11,639 bases of DNA from DASXRA01 sp036506155 (GTDB taxonomy: Bacteria > Actinomycetota > Actinomycetes > Mycobacteriales > Jatrophihabitantaceae), in the NCBI GenBank assembly GCA_036506155.1, contig DASXSF010000005.1, positions 1-11,639 on the forward strand, given 5' to 3'. This document shows positions 5,811 through 11,639 of this stretch, piece by piece; the stretch's first letter is position 1, and the number at the start of each line of letters is the position of its first letter. The notes beneath the pieces are model-generated. The model was not told the DNA's origin and did no database searches. It was given only the letters and a program-made list of their open reading frames with translations. The position numbers were made by a program, and so were the translations under genes.

Positions 5811-6452
5811 GTGCTCGACTGGGATCACAACGCGTATTACCACCGACTGCTGCTGCGCCAGCTACCGCAGCGCTGCCAGCGCGTGCTGGACGTCGGTTGC
5901 GGCGCCGGATCATTCGCAGCGCAGCTCGCCCAGCGAAGCAAACGGGTCGACGCCGTCGATCGCTCCGCAGCCATGATCGAGGAAGCGAAGCGCCGCACGC
6001 CCGACAACGTCAACTGTGTCCTGGCTGATGTCTTGGTTGACGCGCTGCCTAGCAAGGACTACGACGCGATCTTCTCGATCACCGCGCTGCACCACATGCC
6101 GTTGCCGGGTGCGCTCCCGGTGCTTGCCGATGCCCTCCGGCCGGGCGGGATTCTCGCGGCAGTGGCGCTGCCTCGCCCGGACCCGCGCCGTGAACTTCCG
6201 GTCGAGATCATGGCGGCAGTAGGGCACCGTCTGCTTGGTGCGGTGTTCCTCGCGAAGAGGCTGCTGGGAAGCGATGGCAGCTTCGCAAAGGACCCGGATC
6301 GCTCATCGATGCCCGTCGTAATGGACCCGCCGCTTACCACCCGAGAGGTTGCCGACGTGGCTGCCGCGCTGCTGCCCGGCGTCCGGGTGCGGCGGCTGCT
6401 CTTCTGGCGTTACCTGCTGATCTGGCGGAAGCCGATCACCCAAGACACGTGA
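5811..6452 (+). CDS. Class I SAM-dependent methyltransferase
   Basis: A cytosolic methyltransferase of 213 residues transferring a methyl group from S-adenosylmethionine; substrate unknown. SAM-binding motif I is VLDVGCGAGSFAAQLA at about residues 25-40. The acidic end of strand 2 is VDAVDRS (about 46-52). Motif II/III regions are CVLADVLVDALPSKDYDAIF with SITALHHMPLP, followed by LRPGGILAAVALPRPDPRRE, all in the order of the methyltransferase 11/25 fold. The C-terminus (RRLLFWRYLLIWRKP) matches small actinobacterial members of this group. The GTG start at 5811 is preceded by AGGTCAGG at 5801-5808 and gives the typical MLDWDHNAYYHRLLLR N-terminus. It is monocistronic, flanked by decayed DNA on both sides; no neighbour hints at the substrate. 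Confidence 0.9.
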   Translation: MLDWDHNAYYHRLLLRQLPQRCQRVLDVGCGAGSFAAQLAQRSKRVDAVDRSAAMIEEAKRRTPDNVNCVLADVLVDALPSKDYDAIFSITALHHMPLPGALPVLADALRPGGILAAVALPRPDPRRELPVEIMAAVGHRLLGAVFLAKRLLGSDGSFAKDPDRSSMPVVMDPPLTTREVADVAAALLPGVRVRRLLFWRYLLIWRKPITQDT

Positions 6453-6941
6453 AAGTGGAACACCTGACGATCACCGGCACATCCGCGCACCCAACGCGGG
6501 AGATGCAGACGTTGAACGAACAGCTTGCACCGGTCGGTCGTTGCACCCAATCGAGCCCTCGGTCGTAAATCGCAGCCGTGTTAACGCACTGACCCCCGCG
6601 CTCGCGTTGACCGGCCTTCGCGCGACACCCAGGCGGCTCCTCAATGCGGGCTTCACCTGCCGCTAGGGACCCTAATACCGGGTCGCTGCTGCGGCCTGCG
6701 CGCAGCGAGGGGCAGCGCTTTCCACCGCACGGGGATGTGGCGCATGAGCAGGGCATCGTCGAGCATCGCGGAGCCGGCGGGAAAGATCCGAGTGTCGGCG
6801 AAGAAGGAGAGCAGCGACGGCCTTTGTGCGACAGGCTCCTGCATGCACCATCGCAACGCACGACATTCGCGCCGGCGAGAGCGATCACGGTGCGGGCCAT
6901 ATCGCTCGCGGTTGCGCCCGCGGGTTCTTGGCGCGGACTCG
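6453..6941. other. Gene-poor stretch between the methyltransferase and the DUF899 gene
   Basis: No intact gene is recognised. A weak 5-bp hairpin (CCGCG/CGCGG, about 6483-6499) follows the methyltransferase. On the minus strand about 6653-6840 a protein-like segment reads QEPVAQRPSLLSFFADTRIF and PAGSAMLDDALLMRHIPVRW, which could be the C-terminus of a decayed gene whose upstream part is not in the same frame. The family is not identified. The rest is Arg/Pro-rich chance frames. Confidence 0.35.
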
Positions 6942-7706
6942 TCAGGCGTCGTATTCATCGTGGCGGCGCCACCACAGGTTGGTCTCGTTGCGGCCGAGTG
7001 GTGCGCGGTCGAGCCACGGGTACATGCCCCACAGGGCGTCCACGCCGCGCTCGTAGGTCGAGTAGGTGTGGTAGATGACGCCGTTGTCGAGCGCGAAGGC
7101 GCTCATGCCCGGCCCTTCCGTGCGGTAGGTCGGCCAGTCCGTTCCGACGCTGGAGGTGATCGCAGCGACGAAGGGGTTCTCCTGGGGGGTCTCCGGCATT
7201 CGGAGGTCGACGGTGCGGAAGTTGTACTCGACGGCTCCGGACTGCCATTCCTCCGTCGTATGGGTCACGTGGAAGTCGTAGTTGAAGTCGCTGTCTGACG
7301 AGGACGCCCAGGGGAAGCTCCATCCCATCCGCTGCTTGTAGGCCTGCAGTTTCGCCAGCGGAGCCCGCGACACCGCGCCGAGGGTGACGTCGTGATTGGC
7401 GAGGTGGACGACGGAACCGTTGAAGCCGTCGGCGATTGCCGAGCAGGACGGGCATCCTGCCTCGTAGTCGGGGCCGAACATGAAGTGGTAGATGAGCAGT
7501 TGCGAGCGTCCTTCGAACAGATCGGCGAGGGACGCGGTGCCCTGGTCGGTGTCGAAGGTGTAGTCCTTGTCGATGCGGACCCACGGCAGCTCCTGCCGCC
7601 GCTTCGCCAGTTCGTCGGCACGCCGCGTCAGCTCCTTCTCGGCCTTGAGTAGCTCGAGCCGAGCGGCAAGCCACTGTTCACGTGTTCCGGTCTTGTGATC
7701 GGTCAT
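6942..7706 (-). CDS. DUF899 family thioredoxin-like protein
   Basis: A DUF899 protein of 254 residues; the fold is thioredoxin-like and the biochemical role is not established. The N-terminal helix has a basic, charged repeat (LAARLELLKAEKELTRRADE), followed by LPWVRIDKDYTFDT and LADLFEGRSQLLIYHFMFGP. A C-x-x-C motif then occurs (GCPSCSAIADGF, C85 and C88), suggesting redox chemistry. Later blocks typical of the family are GWSFPWASSSDSDFNYDFHV, EYNFRTVDL, YRTEGPGMSAFAL, VIYHTYSTYERG and LDRAPLGRNE at the end. The ATG at 7706 has AAGGAG 7 nt upstream (7714-7719). It lies 20 bp after the DUF2182 gene and is the last gene of the four-gene minus-strand unit. Confidence 0.9.
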   Translation of the reverse strand: MTDHKTGTREQWLAARLELLKAEKELTRRADELAKRRQELPWVRIDKDYTFDTDQGTASLADLFEGRSQLLIYHFMFGPDYEAGCPSCSAIADGFNGSVVHLANHDVTLGAVSRAPLAKLQAYKQRMGWSFPWASSSDSDFNYDFHVTHTTEEWQSGAVEYNFRTVDLRMPETPQENPFVAAITSSVGTDWPTYRTEGPGMSAFALDNGVIYHTYSTYERGVDALWGMYPWLDRAPLGRNETNLWWRRHDEYDA

Positions 7707-7726
7707 TGTTTCTCTCCTTGTTCTCG

Positions 7727-8454
7727 TTACATAGGTGGCGTGAGCCCGGGAATCGACCCGGGCCCGATGACGATCAGGAGTCCGAGTCCGACGATCGCCA
7801 GCGCCAGCGGCACATCGATAGCGGCCTTCGCGGGTAGGAGCTTCTGGGCGAGGACGAGCGCGGCGATCACCGCCATCCAGGTGACGCTCATGAGGCCCAG
7901 TGCGCCCAGCATCAGCATCAGTCCGATGCTCGATCCGACGCAGCAGAGCCCGAACTCGAATCCAGAGCGGAGGACACTCTCGCGGCAGCGCCGGCGGAAG
8001 CGCTGCTTGAGCGGCGTGAACTCGTAGACGCCGGCCGCGATCACAATCGCGGCGGCGGCGGCCGACCCGTGTGGGCGGTACACCGCGTACACCGCGACGC
8101 CCACGAGCGCCCATACGGCGAGGTAGGACGCGACGAACAGTGGCACACCGCGTACACGGCCACTGGCGTGAACGTGCCTCACGACGGCCGCGGCCGCGCC
8201 CGGCAGCATCATCGCCGCCATCATCGACGCCCACACTGCAGCAAAAACCCGAACGAACCGAGCTCAGTCCCCACGCCCATGTCCATCCCGTTCATCTGCC
8301 CGACCGCGATGACCCAGGACGCGGCTGCGAGCGCGAGCATCGCCGTCAGCACGGTCTTGCTGCCTCTCGTCACTACGTGCGCGTCGAAGGCACGTGCCGG
8401 GTTTCCGTCCGCGTCGAGCGCCGAGGTCAATCGGTGATCACGCATCCTGCCCAC
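7727..8454 (-). pseudogene. DUF2182 membrane protein, one frameshift in a homopolymer
   Basis: A DUF2182 protein: polytopic, with conserved Met, Cys and His residues thought to bind metal. Part 1 reads LTAMLALAAASWVIAVGQMN then GMDMGVGTELGSFG. Part 2, in the -1 frame, reads FAAVWASMMAAMMLPGAAAA through VYEFTPLKQRFRRRC, GLCCVGSSIGLMLMLGALGL and LVLAQKLLPAKAAIDVPLA to PGLTPPM. Both parts join into a normal-size protein (about 242 residues) if one T is restored in the run of five (GGGTTTTTGC in the message, A5 at 8243-8247 on the plus strand). Otherwise translation ends after GFLLQCGRR. GTG 8454 has a GGAGAGAGAG upstream; ATG 8445 overlaps the ArsR stop at 8438-8440 and is the alternative. Sequencing error, true inactivation, or -1 slippage on U5 are all possible. 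Confidence 0.82.
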
Positions 8455-8824
8455 GGGCTCTCTCTCCAACGGGCTTGTGGTGCCCTCGCCCCGCGGATGC
8501 GTCGAGGTGCTTCGTCAACGCCTCAAGCGGGCGGTCCCAGTCGCGCGCCAGCGCGGCCAGGAACTGCTGTGCCACCTGCATCGGCGCGGAGCGCAGGCGG
8601 TACCGCACCCGGCGCCGCTCGCCTTGTTCGGCCGTCACCAACCCGGCCTCGGCCAGCAGCGCCAGGTGCTTCGCGATCGCCTGCCGCGTGACCGGCAAAC
8701 GATCGGCCAGGTCCGTGGCCGTGGCCGGACCCTCCGCGGCCAGCGCGGCCAGGATGGCGCGGCGGGTCGGGTCGGCCAGGGCACTGAAGACCTTCTCGGC
8801 GATGGGCTCGATGTCAGGCGGCAT
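8438..8824 (-). CDS. ArsR-family winged-helix repressor
   Basis: A DNA-binding repressor of 128 residues. The winged helix spans about residues 10-85: VFSALADPTRRAILAALAAE, the recognition region TATDLADRLPVTRQAIAKHL, then LLAEAGLVTAEQGERRRVRY as the wing. There is no cysteine in the whole protein and no ELCVCDL-type metal site, so it is not a classic metal sensor. The ATG at 8824 lies inside the last codons of the SRPBCC gene (8814), an 11-nt overlap, and its own stop overlaps the start of the DUF2182 gene: translational coupling throughout. Pairing of an ArsR-type regulator with an AHSA1/SRPBCC protein is common. It is the natural candidate to bind the inverted repeats in the operon promoter (9264-9304), giving autoregulation; this is inference. 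Confidence 0.92.
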   Translation of the reverse strand: MPPDIEPIAEKVFSALADPTRRAILAALAAEGPATATDLADRLPVTRQAIAKHLALLAEAGLVTAEQGERRRVRYRLRSAPMQVAQQFLAALARDWDRPLEALTKHLDASAGRGHHKPVGERARGQDA

Positions 8825-9245
8825 CGAGGTAGCTGACCAGTTCGCCCAACTCGCTCGCCCAACCCTCGATATTGCCGTCGTACGCCTTGTGGTGGGCGTC
8901 CTCGGGCAATTGGGCGAAGCCGCTCTCGACGACCGTCAGTCGGGTGCCCGAGCCGACCGGTTCGAGGGTGAACTCGACATAGGTCCGGCGTGGATCGTCC
9001 TTGGGCAGGCCGTAGATCTGCCAGGTGAACCCGAACACCGTCGGTTCCTCCACCCGTTCCACCCGCATGTCGGCCGTGTGCCCCTCGGTCCACCTCATTT
9101 GGGCCGATCCACCCGGGCGCAGGTCGATCGACGCCTCGTTGCCGAACCAGGCGGCCAGCCCCTCGGCCGTGGTGAGCGCTGCCCACACCCTCTCCGGCGG
9201 GTGAGCGATCTCCACGATCCGCTCAATGCGATCAGGAAAACCCAT
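8814..9245 (-). CDS. SRPBCC (AHSA1/START-like) domain protein
   Basis: A small soluble protein of 143 residues with the helix-grip fold that binds hydrophobic ligands. It opens with DRIERIVEIAHPPERVWAAL and TTAEGLAAWFG, then GGSAQMRWTEGH, YVEFTLEPVGSGTRLTVVES and the C-terminal helix EGWASELGELVSYLDAA. Length fits the AHSA1-type family. The ATG at 9245 is chosen because GGAGG lies 5 nt upstream. The upstream in-frame ATG at 9257 lacks a good site, as its codon overlaps that same GGAGG region. It is the first gene of the operon, directly behind the promoter with two inverted repeats. In other ArsR-SRPBCC pairs the SRPBCC protein is a frequent partner; its ligand here is unknown. Confidence 0.92.
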   Translation of the reverse strand: MGFPDRIERIVEIAHPPERVWAALTTAEGLAAWFGNEASIDLRPGGSAQMRWTEGHTADMRVERVEEPTVFGFTWQIYGLPKDDPRRTYVEFTLEPVGSGTRLTVVESGFAQLPEDAHHKAYDGNIEGWASELGELVSYLDAA

Positions 9246-9263
9246 GACGTCCTCCATCAAGTA

Positions 9264-9279
9264 GCAACCATTCGGTTGC
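9264..9279. promoter_or_regulatory. Inverted-repeat operator O2 of the SRPBCC-ArsR operon
   Basis: GCAACC-ATTC-GGTTGC, a perfect 6-bp inverted repeat with a 4-nt spacer. It sits just downstream of the -10 and covers the expected transcription start (about 9274 on the minus strand). Its centre is 25 bp from that of O1. Best candidate binder: the ArsR protein of this operon. Confidence 0.7.
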
Positions 9280-9280
9280 C

Positions 9281-9309
9281 AACCTATGGCAACCGGATGG
9301 TTGCGTCAA
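9281..9309 (-). promoter_or_regulatory. Promoter of the SRPBCC-ArsR-DUF2182-DUF899 operon
   Basis: On the minus strand the -35 is TTGACG (9304-9309) and the -10 is TAGGTT (9281-9286), separated by 17 bp. This fits the TTGACN / TANNNT pattern of actinobacterial housekeeping sigma factors. The predicted start near 9274 gives a leader of about 29 nt including the GGAGG site. Confidence 0.65.
9289..9304. promoter_or_regulatory. Inverted-repeat operator O1 of the SRPBCC-ArsR operon
   Basis: GCAACC-GGAT-GGTTGC, a perfect 6-bp inverted repeat with the same half-sites as O2. It fills almost exactly the 17-bp spacer between the -35 and -10 boxes. Binding here would block RNA polymerase. Confidence 0.7.
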
Positions 9310-9338
9310 GAGGTCGCGGGTAGCGCCCTCGCCAGTGA

Positions 9339-9370
9339 CGCTCGAACCTGCAGCCGCTGCGGGTCGAGCG
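9339..9370 (-). terminator. Terminator-like hairpin after the MDR oxidoreductase gene
   Basis: The outer stem pairs CGCTCGAACC (9339-9348) with GGGTCGAGCG (9361-9370), 9 of 10 pairs. An inner GCAG/CTGC stem closes on a CCG loop, with one bulged T. It begins 33 nt downstream of the oxidoreductase stop on the minus strand and lies upstream of the next operon's promoter. There is no U-tract. Confidence 0.55.
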
Positions 9371-9403
9371 AACCACTTGCGGCAAAGTCAAGATCGGATT
9401 CGC

Positions 9404-10306
9404 TTAGTCGAGGGTGAGCACGGCTTTGCCGGTGAGGCGCCGCTGGGCGAGTGCGTTGATCGCCTCGTGCACGCCCGTCCAGCTCGTGGTCAGGCCGATG
9501 ACCGGGTCGACCTGGCCGGTCGCGACGAGTCTGGCAAGGATGGCGAGGTCCGGGGCGGGCGGTTCGGGGTGTGCGTAGGAGAGGTACGCGACGATGCGTG
9601 CACCTTCGTGGCCGAAGAAGTCGTAGACGTTGATCGGAGTCGTGTCCCGGCTCCCCGAGCCGAGGACGAGCGTGCCGCGTGGGGCAAGCCTGCCGATAGC
9701 GGCGGCCAGCGATGCGCCGCCGACCCAATCGGCGACCAGGTCATACAGGCCCTCGGCCGCCGCCGGGTCGTCAACGGCCGAGGTCGCGCCGTGGGCGAGC
9801 AGAGTCTCATGGTGCTGTGAGCTAGCGACGCCGGTGACCTCGGCCCCGGCGGCGACGGCGAGCTGCACCTGAGTCCCGCCCACCCCACCGCTGGCGCCGG
9901 TCACCAGCACCCGGCGGCCGAGCAGATCGCCGCCCAGGCGAAGGGTGCGCAGCGCGGTCAGCCCGGCCAGTGGCAGCGCGGCGGCCTGCTCGATGGTCAC
10001 CTCGTCCGGTAATACAGCCAGCCTGTCGGTCGACACCGCGGCCAGCTCTGCCCAGCCGGCCTGCTCGACGAGCGCGACGACGCGACTGCCCGCCGGTGGT
10101 CCCGACCCGTCGGCCGCGGGCTCGACGACCACCCCGGCGACATCCTGGCCGGGACGCCACCGCTCGGTGCGCGCCTCGAGTAATGCGAGTTCCCCGCGGT
10201 TGAGCGAGAACGCCCGCACCGCGACAAGGGCTTCGTTCTGGGCTGGCCGCGGATCCTCGACCACATCGATCCCGGCTCCGTCAGGCGTGTTGACAACGGC
10301 TTTCAT
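9404..10306 (-). CDS. Medium-chain dehydrogenase/reductase, quinone oxidoreductase-like
   Basis: A cytosolic NAD(P)H-dependent oxidoreductase of the zinc-independent MDR group, 300 residues. The GroES-like N-terminal domain (about 1-110) includes FSLNRGELALLE, RPGQDVAGVVVE and GSRVVALV. The nucleotide-binding Rossmann domain follows with RRVLVTGASGGVGGTQVQLA; its glycine motif GASGGVGG at 137-144 ends the first beta strand. The C-terminal part has GRLAPRGTLVLGSG and LTGKAVLTLD at the end. The catalytic-zinc Cys/His set of alcohol dehydrogenases is absent, as in quinone reductases; the substrate is not predictable. The ATG at 10306 fits the typical MKAVV start. It is divergent from a LysR-type gene 85 bp away, the classical arrangement for a LysR-controlled oxidoreductase. 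Confidence 0.93.
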   Translation of the reverse strand: MKAVVNTPDGAGIDVVEDPRPAQNEALVAVRAFSLNRGELALLEARTERWRPGQDVAGVVVEPAADGSGPPAGSRVVALVEQAGWAELAAVSTDRLAVLPDEVTIEQAAALPLAGLTALRTLRLGGDLLGRRVLVTGASGGVGGTQVQLAVAAGAEVTGVASSQHHETLLAHGATSAVDDPAAAEGLYDLVADWVGGASLAAAIGRLAPRGTLVLGSGSRDTTPINVYDFFGHEGARIVAYLSYAHPEPPAPDLAILARLVATGQVDPVIGLTTSWTGVHEAINALAQRRLTGKAVLTLD

Positions 10307-10344
10307 GCGCCCATCCCATCGGCGGAACAGCGCGCCACCAAGAC

Positions 10345-10357
10345 GCGGTTGTACCGC
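10345..10357. promoter_or_regulatory. Small inverted repeat in the divergent intergenic region
   Basis: GCGGT-TGT-ACCGC, 5-bp arms, lies 7 bases from the LysR box. It could be a secondary regulator or promoter-overlapping site; the evidence is weak. Confidence 0.25.
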
Positions 10358-10363
10358 GCAGCG

Positions 10364-10378
10364 ATCACGACTCGTGAT
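10364..10378. promoter_or_regulatory. LysR-type operator (T-N11-A box)
   Basis: ATCACGACTCGTGAT is a perfect 7-bp inverted repeat around one central base. It contains T-N11-A (T10365 to A10377), the LysR recognition pattern. It lies between the divergent start codons, 14 bases before the LysR start and 58 bases from the oxidoreductase start, as expected for an autoregulated divergent pair. Confidence 0.65.
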
Positions 10379-10391
10379 GGTTGGAGGCGAC

Positions 10392-11261
10392 GTGGAGCTT
10401 CGGCAGCTCGTCTACTTCACTGCGGTGGCCGAAGAGCTGAACTTCGCCCGCGCAGCGCAGCGGCTGCACATCGTCCAGCCCGCGGTCAGCCAGCAGATCC
10501 GCCGGCTCGAACGCGAGCTCGGCGTGCAGCTGTTCGACCGCACCTCCCGGCTGGTCCGGCTGACGGCCGCGGGTGAGCGCCTGCTGCCCGAGGCGCGTGC
10601 CGTGCTCGCCGCAGCCGACAGGACGCGGCAGGTGGCCGCCGAGCTGGCGAACGGCGGAGTCCTGCGCCTGGGCACCAGCCAGGGCCTGGGCGAGCGGCTG
10701 CCTCAGGTGTTGGACGAGCTCGCCCGCACCACGCCGGCACTGCGCGTCCAGCTCGTCGGCGCGCCCGCGCAGCGGAGGCTGGCGATGGTACGGTCCGGGC
10801 AGCTCGACGCCGCGTTCGTCCGCGCCATCGCGCAGTCGCGCGAGCTGGAACTGCTGCCGTTGTGGGACGACCCGCTGGTGGCTGCCCTGCCGGCTGCCCA
10901 CCCGCTCGCCGCTCACCCCAGGCTGGAGCTGCAGATGCTGCGCGACCTGCCGCTGCGCCTGGCCGCCCGCGGGGACAACCCCGCGTTCCACGACCTCGTT
11001 CTCGCCGCCTGCGCGGCGGCCGGCTTCGAACCGGAACTCGGACCCGCCTTCACCAACCCTCAGGACACTCTCGCCGAGATCGGCACCGGCCGCCCGTGCT
11101 GGACCGCGCTCTACGCCGGCGCCGCCGAGCAGATGACCACATCCCGCGTGGCATTCCGTCCCCTCGTCGGCCTGGCCACGCGTACCTGCCTAGCGGCTGC
11201 CCCCGGCCCACCCACGCCAGCGCTGCGCCGCCTGCTCGACGCGTGCGCGACGGTCAGCTGA
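10392..11261 (+). CDS. LysR-family transcriptional regulator
   Basis: A regulator of 289 residues. The N-terminal winged HTH reads VELRQLVYFTAVAEELNFAR, AAQRLHIVQPAVSQQIRRLE, then ELGVQLFDRTSRLVRLTAAG (about 1-60). A linker helix and a periplasmic-binding-like effector domain follow (VLRLGTSQGLGERLPQVL, LRVQLVGAPAQRRLAMVRSG, LDAAFVRAI, LPLWDDPLVAALPAAHPLA). The GTG at 10392 is chosen because GGAGG lies 4 nt upstream (10383-10387). The ATG at 10377 lacks such a site and would lie inside the operator palindrome. It probably controls the divergent MDR oxidoreductase and itself through the box at 10364-10378; the effector is unknown. Cys-containing segments in the C-terminal half (LAACAAAGF, GRPCWTALYAG) could matter for redox sensing, but that is a guess. 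Confidence 0.95.
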   Translation: MELRQLVYFTAVAEELNFARAAQRLHIVQPAVSQQIRRLERELGVQLFDRTSRLVRLTAAGERLLPEARAVLAAADRTRQVAAELANGGVLRLGTSQGLGERLPQVLDELARTTPALRVQLVGAPAQRRLAMVRSGQLDAAFVRAIAQSRELELLPLWDDPLVAALPAAHPLAAHPRLELQMLRDLPLRLAARGDNPAFHDLVLAACAAAGFEPELGPAFTNPQDTLAEIGTGRPCWTALYAGAAEQMTTSRVAFRPLVGLATRTCLAAAPGPPTPALRRLLDACATVS

Positions 11262-11262
11262 A

Positions 11263-11303
11263 CCTCGGCCGAGGCCCCGCGGTTCTCGCCGATTGGCTCG
11301 GCG
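11263..11303 (+). terminator. Palindrome and hairpin after the LysR gene
   Basis: CCTCGGCCGAGG (11263-11274) is a perfect 12-bp palindrome directly after the stop. A hairpin then pairs CGCCGA (11287-11292) with TCGGCG (11298-11303) around a TTGGC loop. Together they form a plausible intrinsic terminator without U-tract. Confidence 0.45.
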
Positions 11304-11379
11304 CAGTGCCATGGCCGACGCCCCGGCCAAACCGAGTTGCATCTAAAGCTTGTCGCGGCTGATCAGCCCGACCGCTCCT

Positions 11380-11469
11380 CGCAACTATGCGTTCACTGCG
11401 CCAGCGACAGACGTCCGCTTTGCCGCGTTGGGCGCACGCTCCTGCCGATGTGCGATCGGCATAGTTGCG
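11380..11469. repeat. Inverted repeats between the LysR gene and the IS3 remnant
   Basis: CGCAACTATGC (11380-11390) is perfectly repeated in inverse as GCATAGTTGCG (11459-11469), 68 bp apart. Nested at the right arm is TGCCGAT (11443-11449) paired with ATCGGCA (11455-11461) around GTGCG. The pair could be the ends of a very small element or a recombinase site. The rest of 11262-11530 has no recognisable gene. Confidence 0.4.
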
Positions 11470-11530
11470 CACCCGCCGGTGAAGAGAATCCCGGGCATCA
11501 AGGATCTTGGACAGTTCCTCGGGTTGTTGA

Positions 11531-11639
11531 TCAAGCAGCGGTCGCTGCGTGGCGGTGGTCGGTGAGTGCTTCGAACGGGGTCCGGTAGTTGAGGGTGGAG
11601 TGCAGCCGTCGGCGGTTGTAGAAGACCTCGATGTATTCG
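11531..11639 (-). CDS. IS3-family transposase, C-terminal fragment (runs off the right edge)
   Basis: The last 36 residues read EYIEVFYNRRRLHSTLNYR then TPFEALTDHRHAATAA before the stop at 11531-11533. The YNRxRxHSxLxYxxPxxxE block is the conserved end of the rve-type integrase core of IS3 transposases, whose final catalytic Glu lies just upstream, outside the window. The plus-strand sequence ATCAAGGATCTTGGACAGTT near 11498-11517 may belong to the end of the element. Whether the rest of the gene is intact cannot be seen. Confidence 0.85.
   Translation of the reverse strand, partial: EYIEVFYNRRRLHSTLNYRTPFEALTDHRHAATAA

Noticed and set aside
6942..8234. 430-codon minus-strand frame joining DUF899 to upstream sequence
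   Set aside because: The upstream part is an out-of-frame reading of the DUF2182 gene. AAGGAG before ATG 7706 sets the true start.
9945..10391. N-terminal extension of the LysR gene by about 149 codons
   Set aside because: It is antisense to the oxidoreductase gene and crosses the LysR operator; the family begins at the VELRQLVYF segment.
1..11639. CRISPR array or large tandem repeats
   Set aside because: No regularly spaced repeated units were seen; the repeats found are pairs only.

Overview
The window is high-GC DNA from an actinobacterium. The evidence is very high third-position GC in the intact genes, frequent GTG starts, actinobacterial-type IS6, IS1380 and IS3 elements, and an actinobacterial-style promoter (TTGACG, 17 bp, TAGGTT). 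The genus cannot be fixed from sequence alone. Intact, ordinary genes alternate with decayed accessory DNA: broken insertion sequences, a tRNA 3' fragment and long stretches without a convincing gene.

Left part (1-2225). The 5' end of a secreted sialidase/BNR-repeat protein runs off the left edge on the minus strand. An 850-base gene-poor stretch follows; it holds a 14-bp palindrome and the 3' half of a tRNA-Glu(CTC) gene without its 5' half, as integrating elements leave at attachment sites. Next comes an apparently complete methylglyoxal synthase gene (mgsA) ending in two strong hairpins. Imperfect 21-nt direct repeats at 516-536 and 2017-2037 bracket the tRNA fragment and mgsA.

Centre-left (2226-5460). 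An MscS-type mechanosensitive channel gene overlaps (TGATG) a gene for a single-pass membrane protein with a Ser/Thr/Pro-rich tail. Next is an IS6-family element (about 3641-4454) with recognisable ends but a transposase broken by two one-base losses. Its right end abuts the 3' part of an IS1380-family transposase, also broken by two frameshifts and lacking its 5' portion. No 8-bp target duplication flanks the IS6 copy, which suggests recombination or deletion at the IS6 ends.

Centre-right (5460-9310). A class I SAM-dependent methyltransferase gene stands alone between two gene-poor stretches. A minus-strand operon follows: SRPBCC/AHSA1-domain protein, ArsR-family repressor, DUF2182 membrane protein (frameshifted at a five-base homopolymer) and DUF899 thioredoxin-like protein. 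Its promoter has one 16-bp inverted repeat filling the -35/-10 spacer and a second over the expected transcription start, a clear candidate operator pair for the ArsR protein.

Right part (9310-11639). A quinone-oxidoreductase-like MDR gene (minus) and a LysR-type regulator gene (plus) diverge from an 85-bp intergenic region containing a perfect 15-bp T-N11-A LysR box. Terminator-like hairpins close both units. The window ends in the C-terminus of an IS3-family transposase on the minus strand, preceded by nested inverted repeats of unknown role.

The most interesting items are the SRPBCC-ArsR-DUF2182-DUF899 operon with its dual operator, the DUF2182 frameshift, the tRNA-Glu fragment, and the IS6/IS1380 junction. 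No obviously new defence or mobile system is visible.
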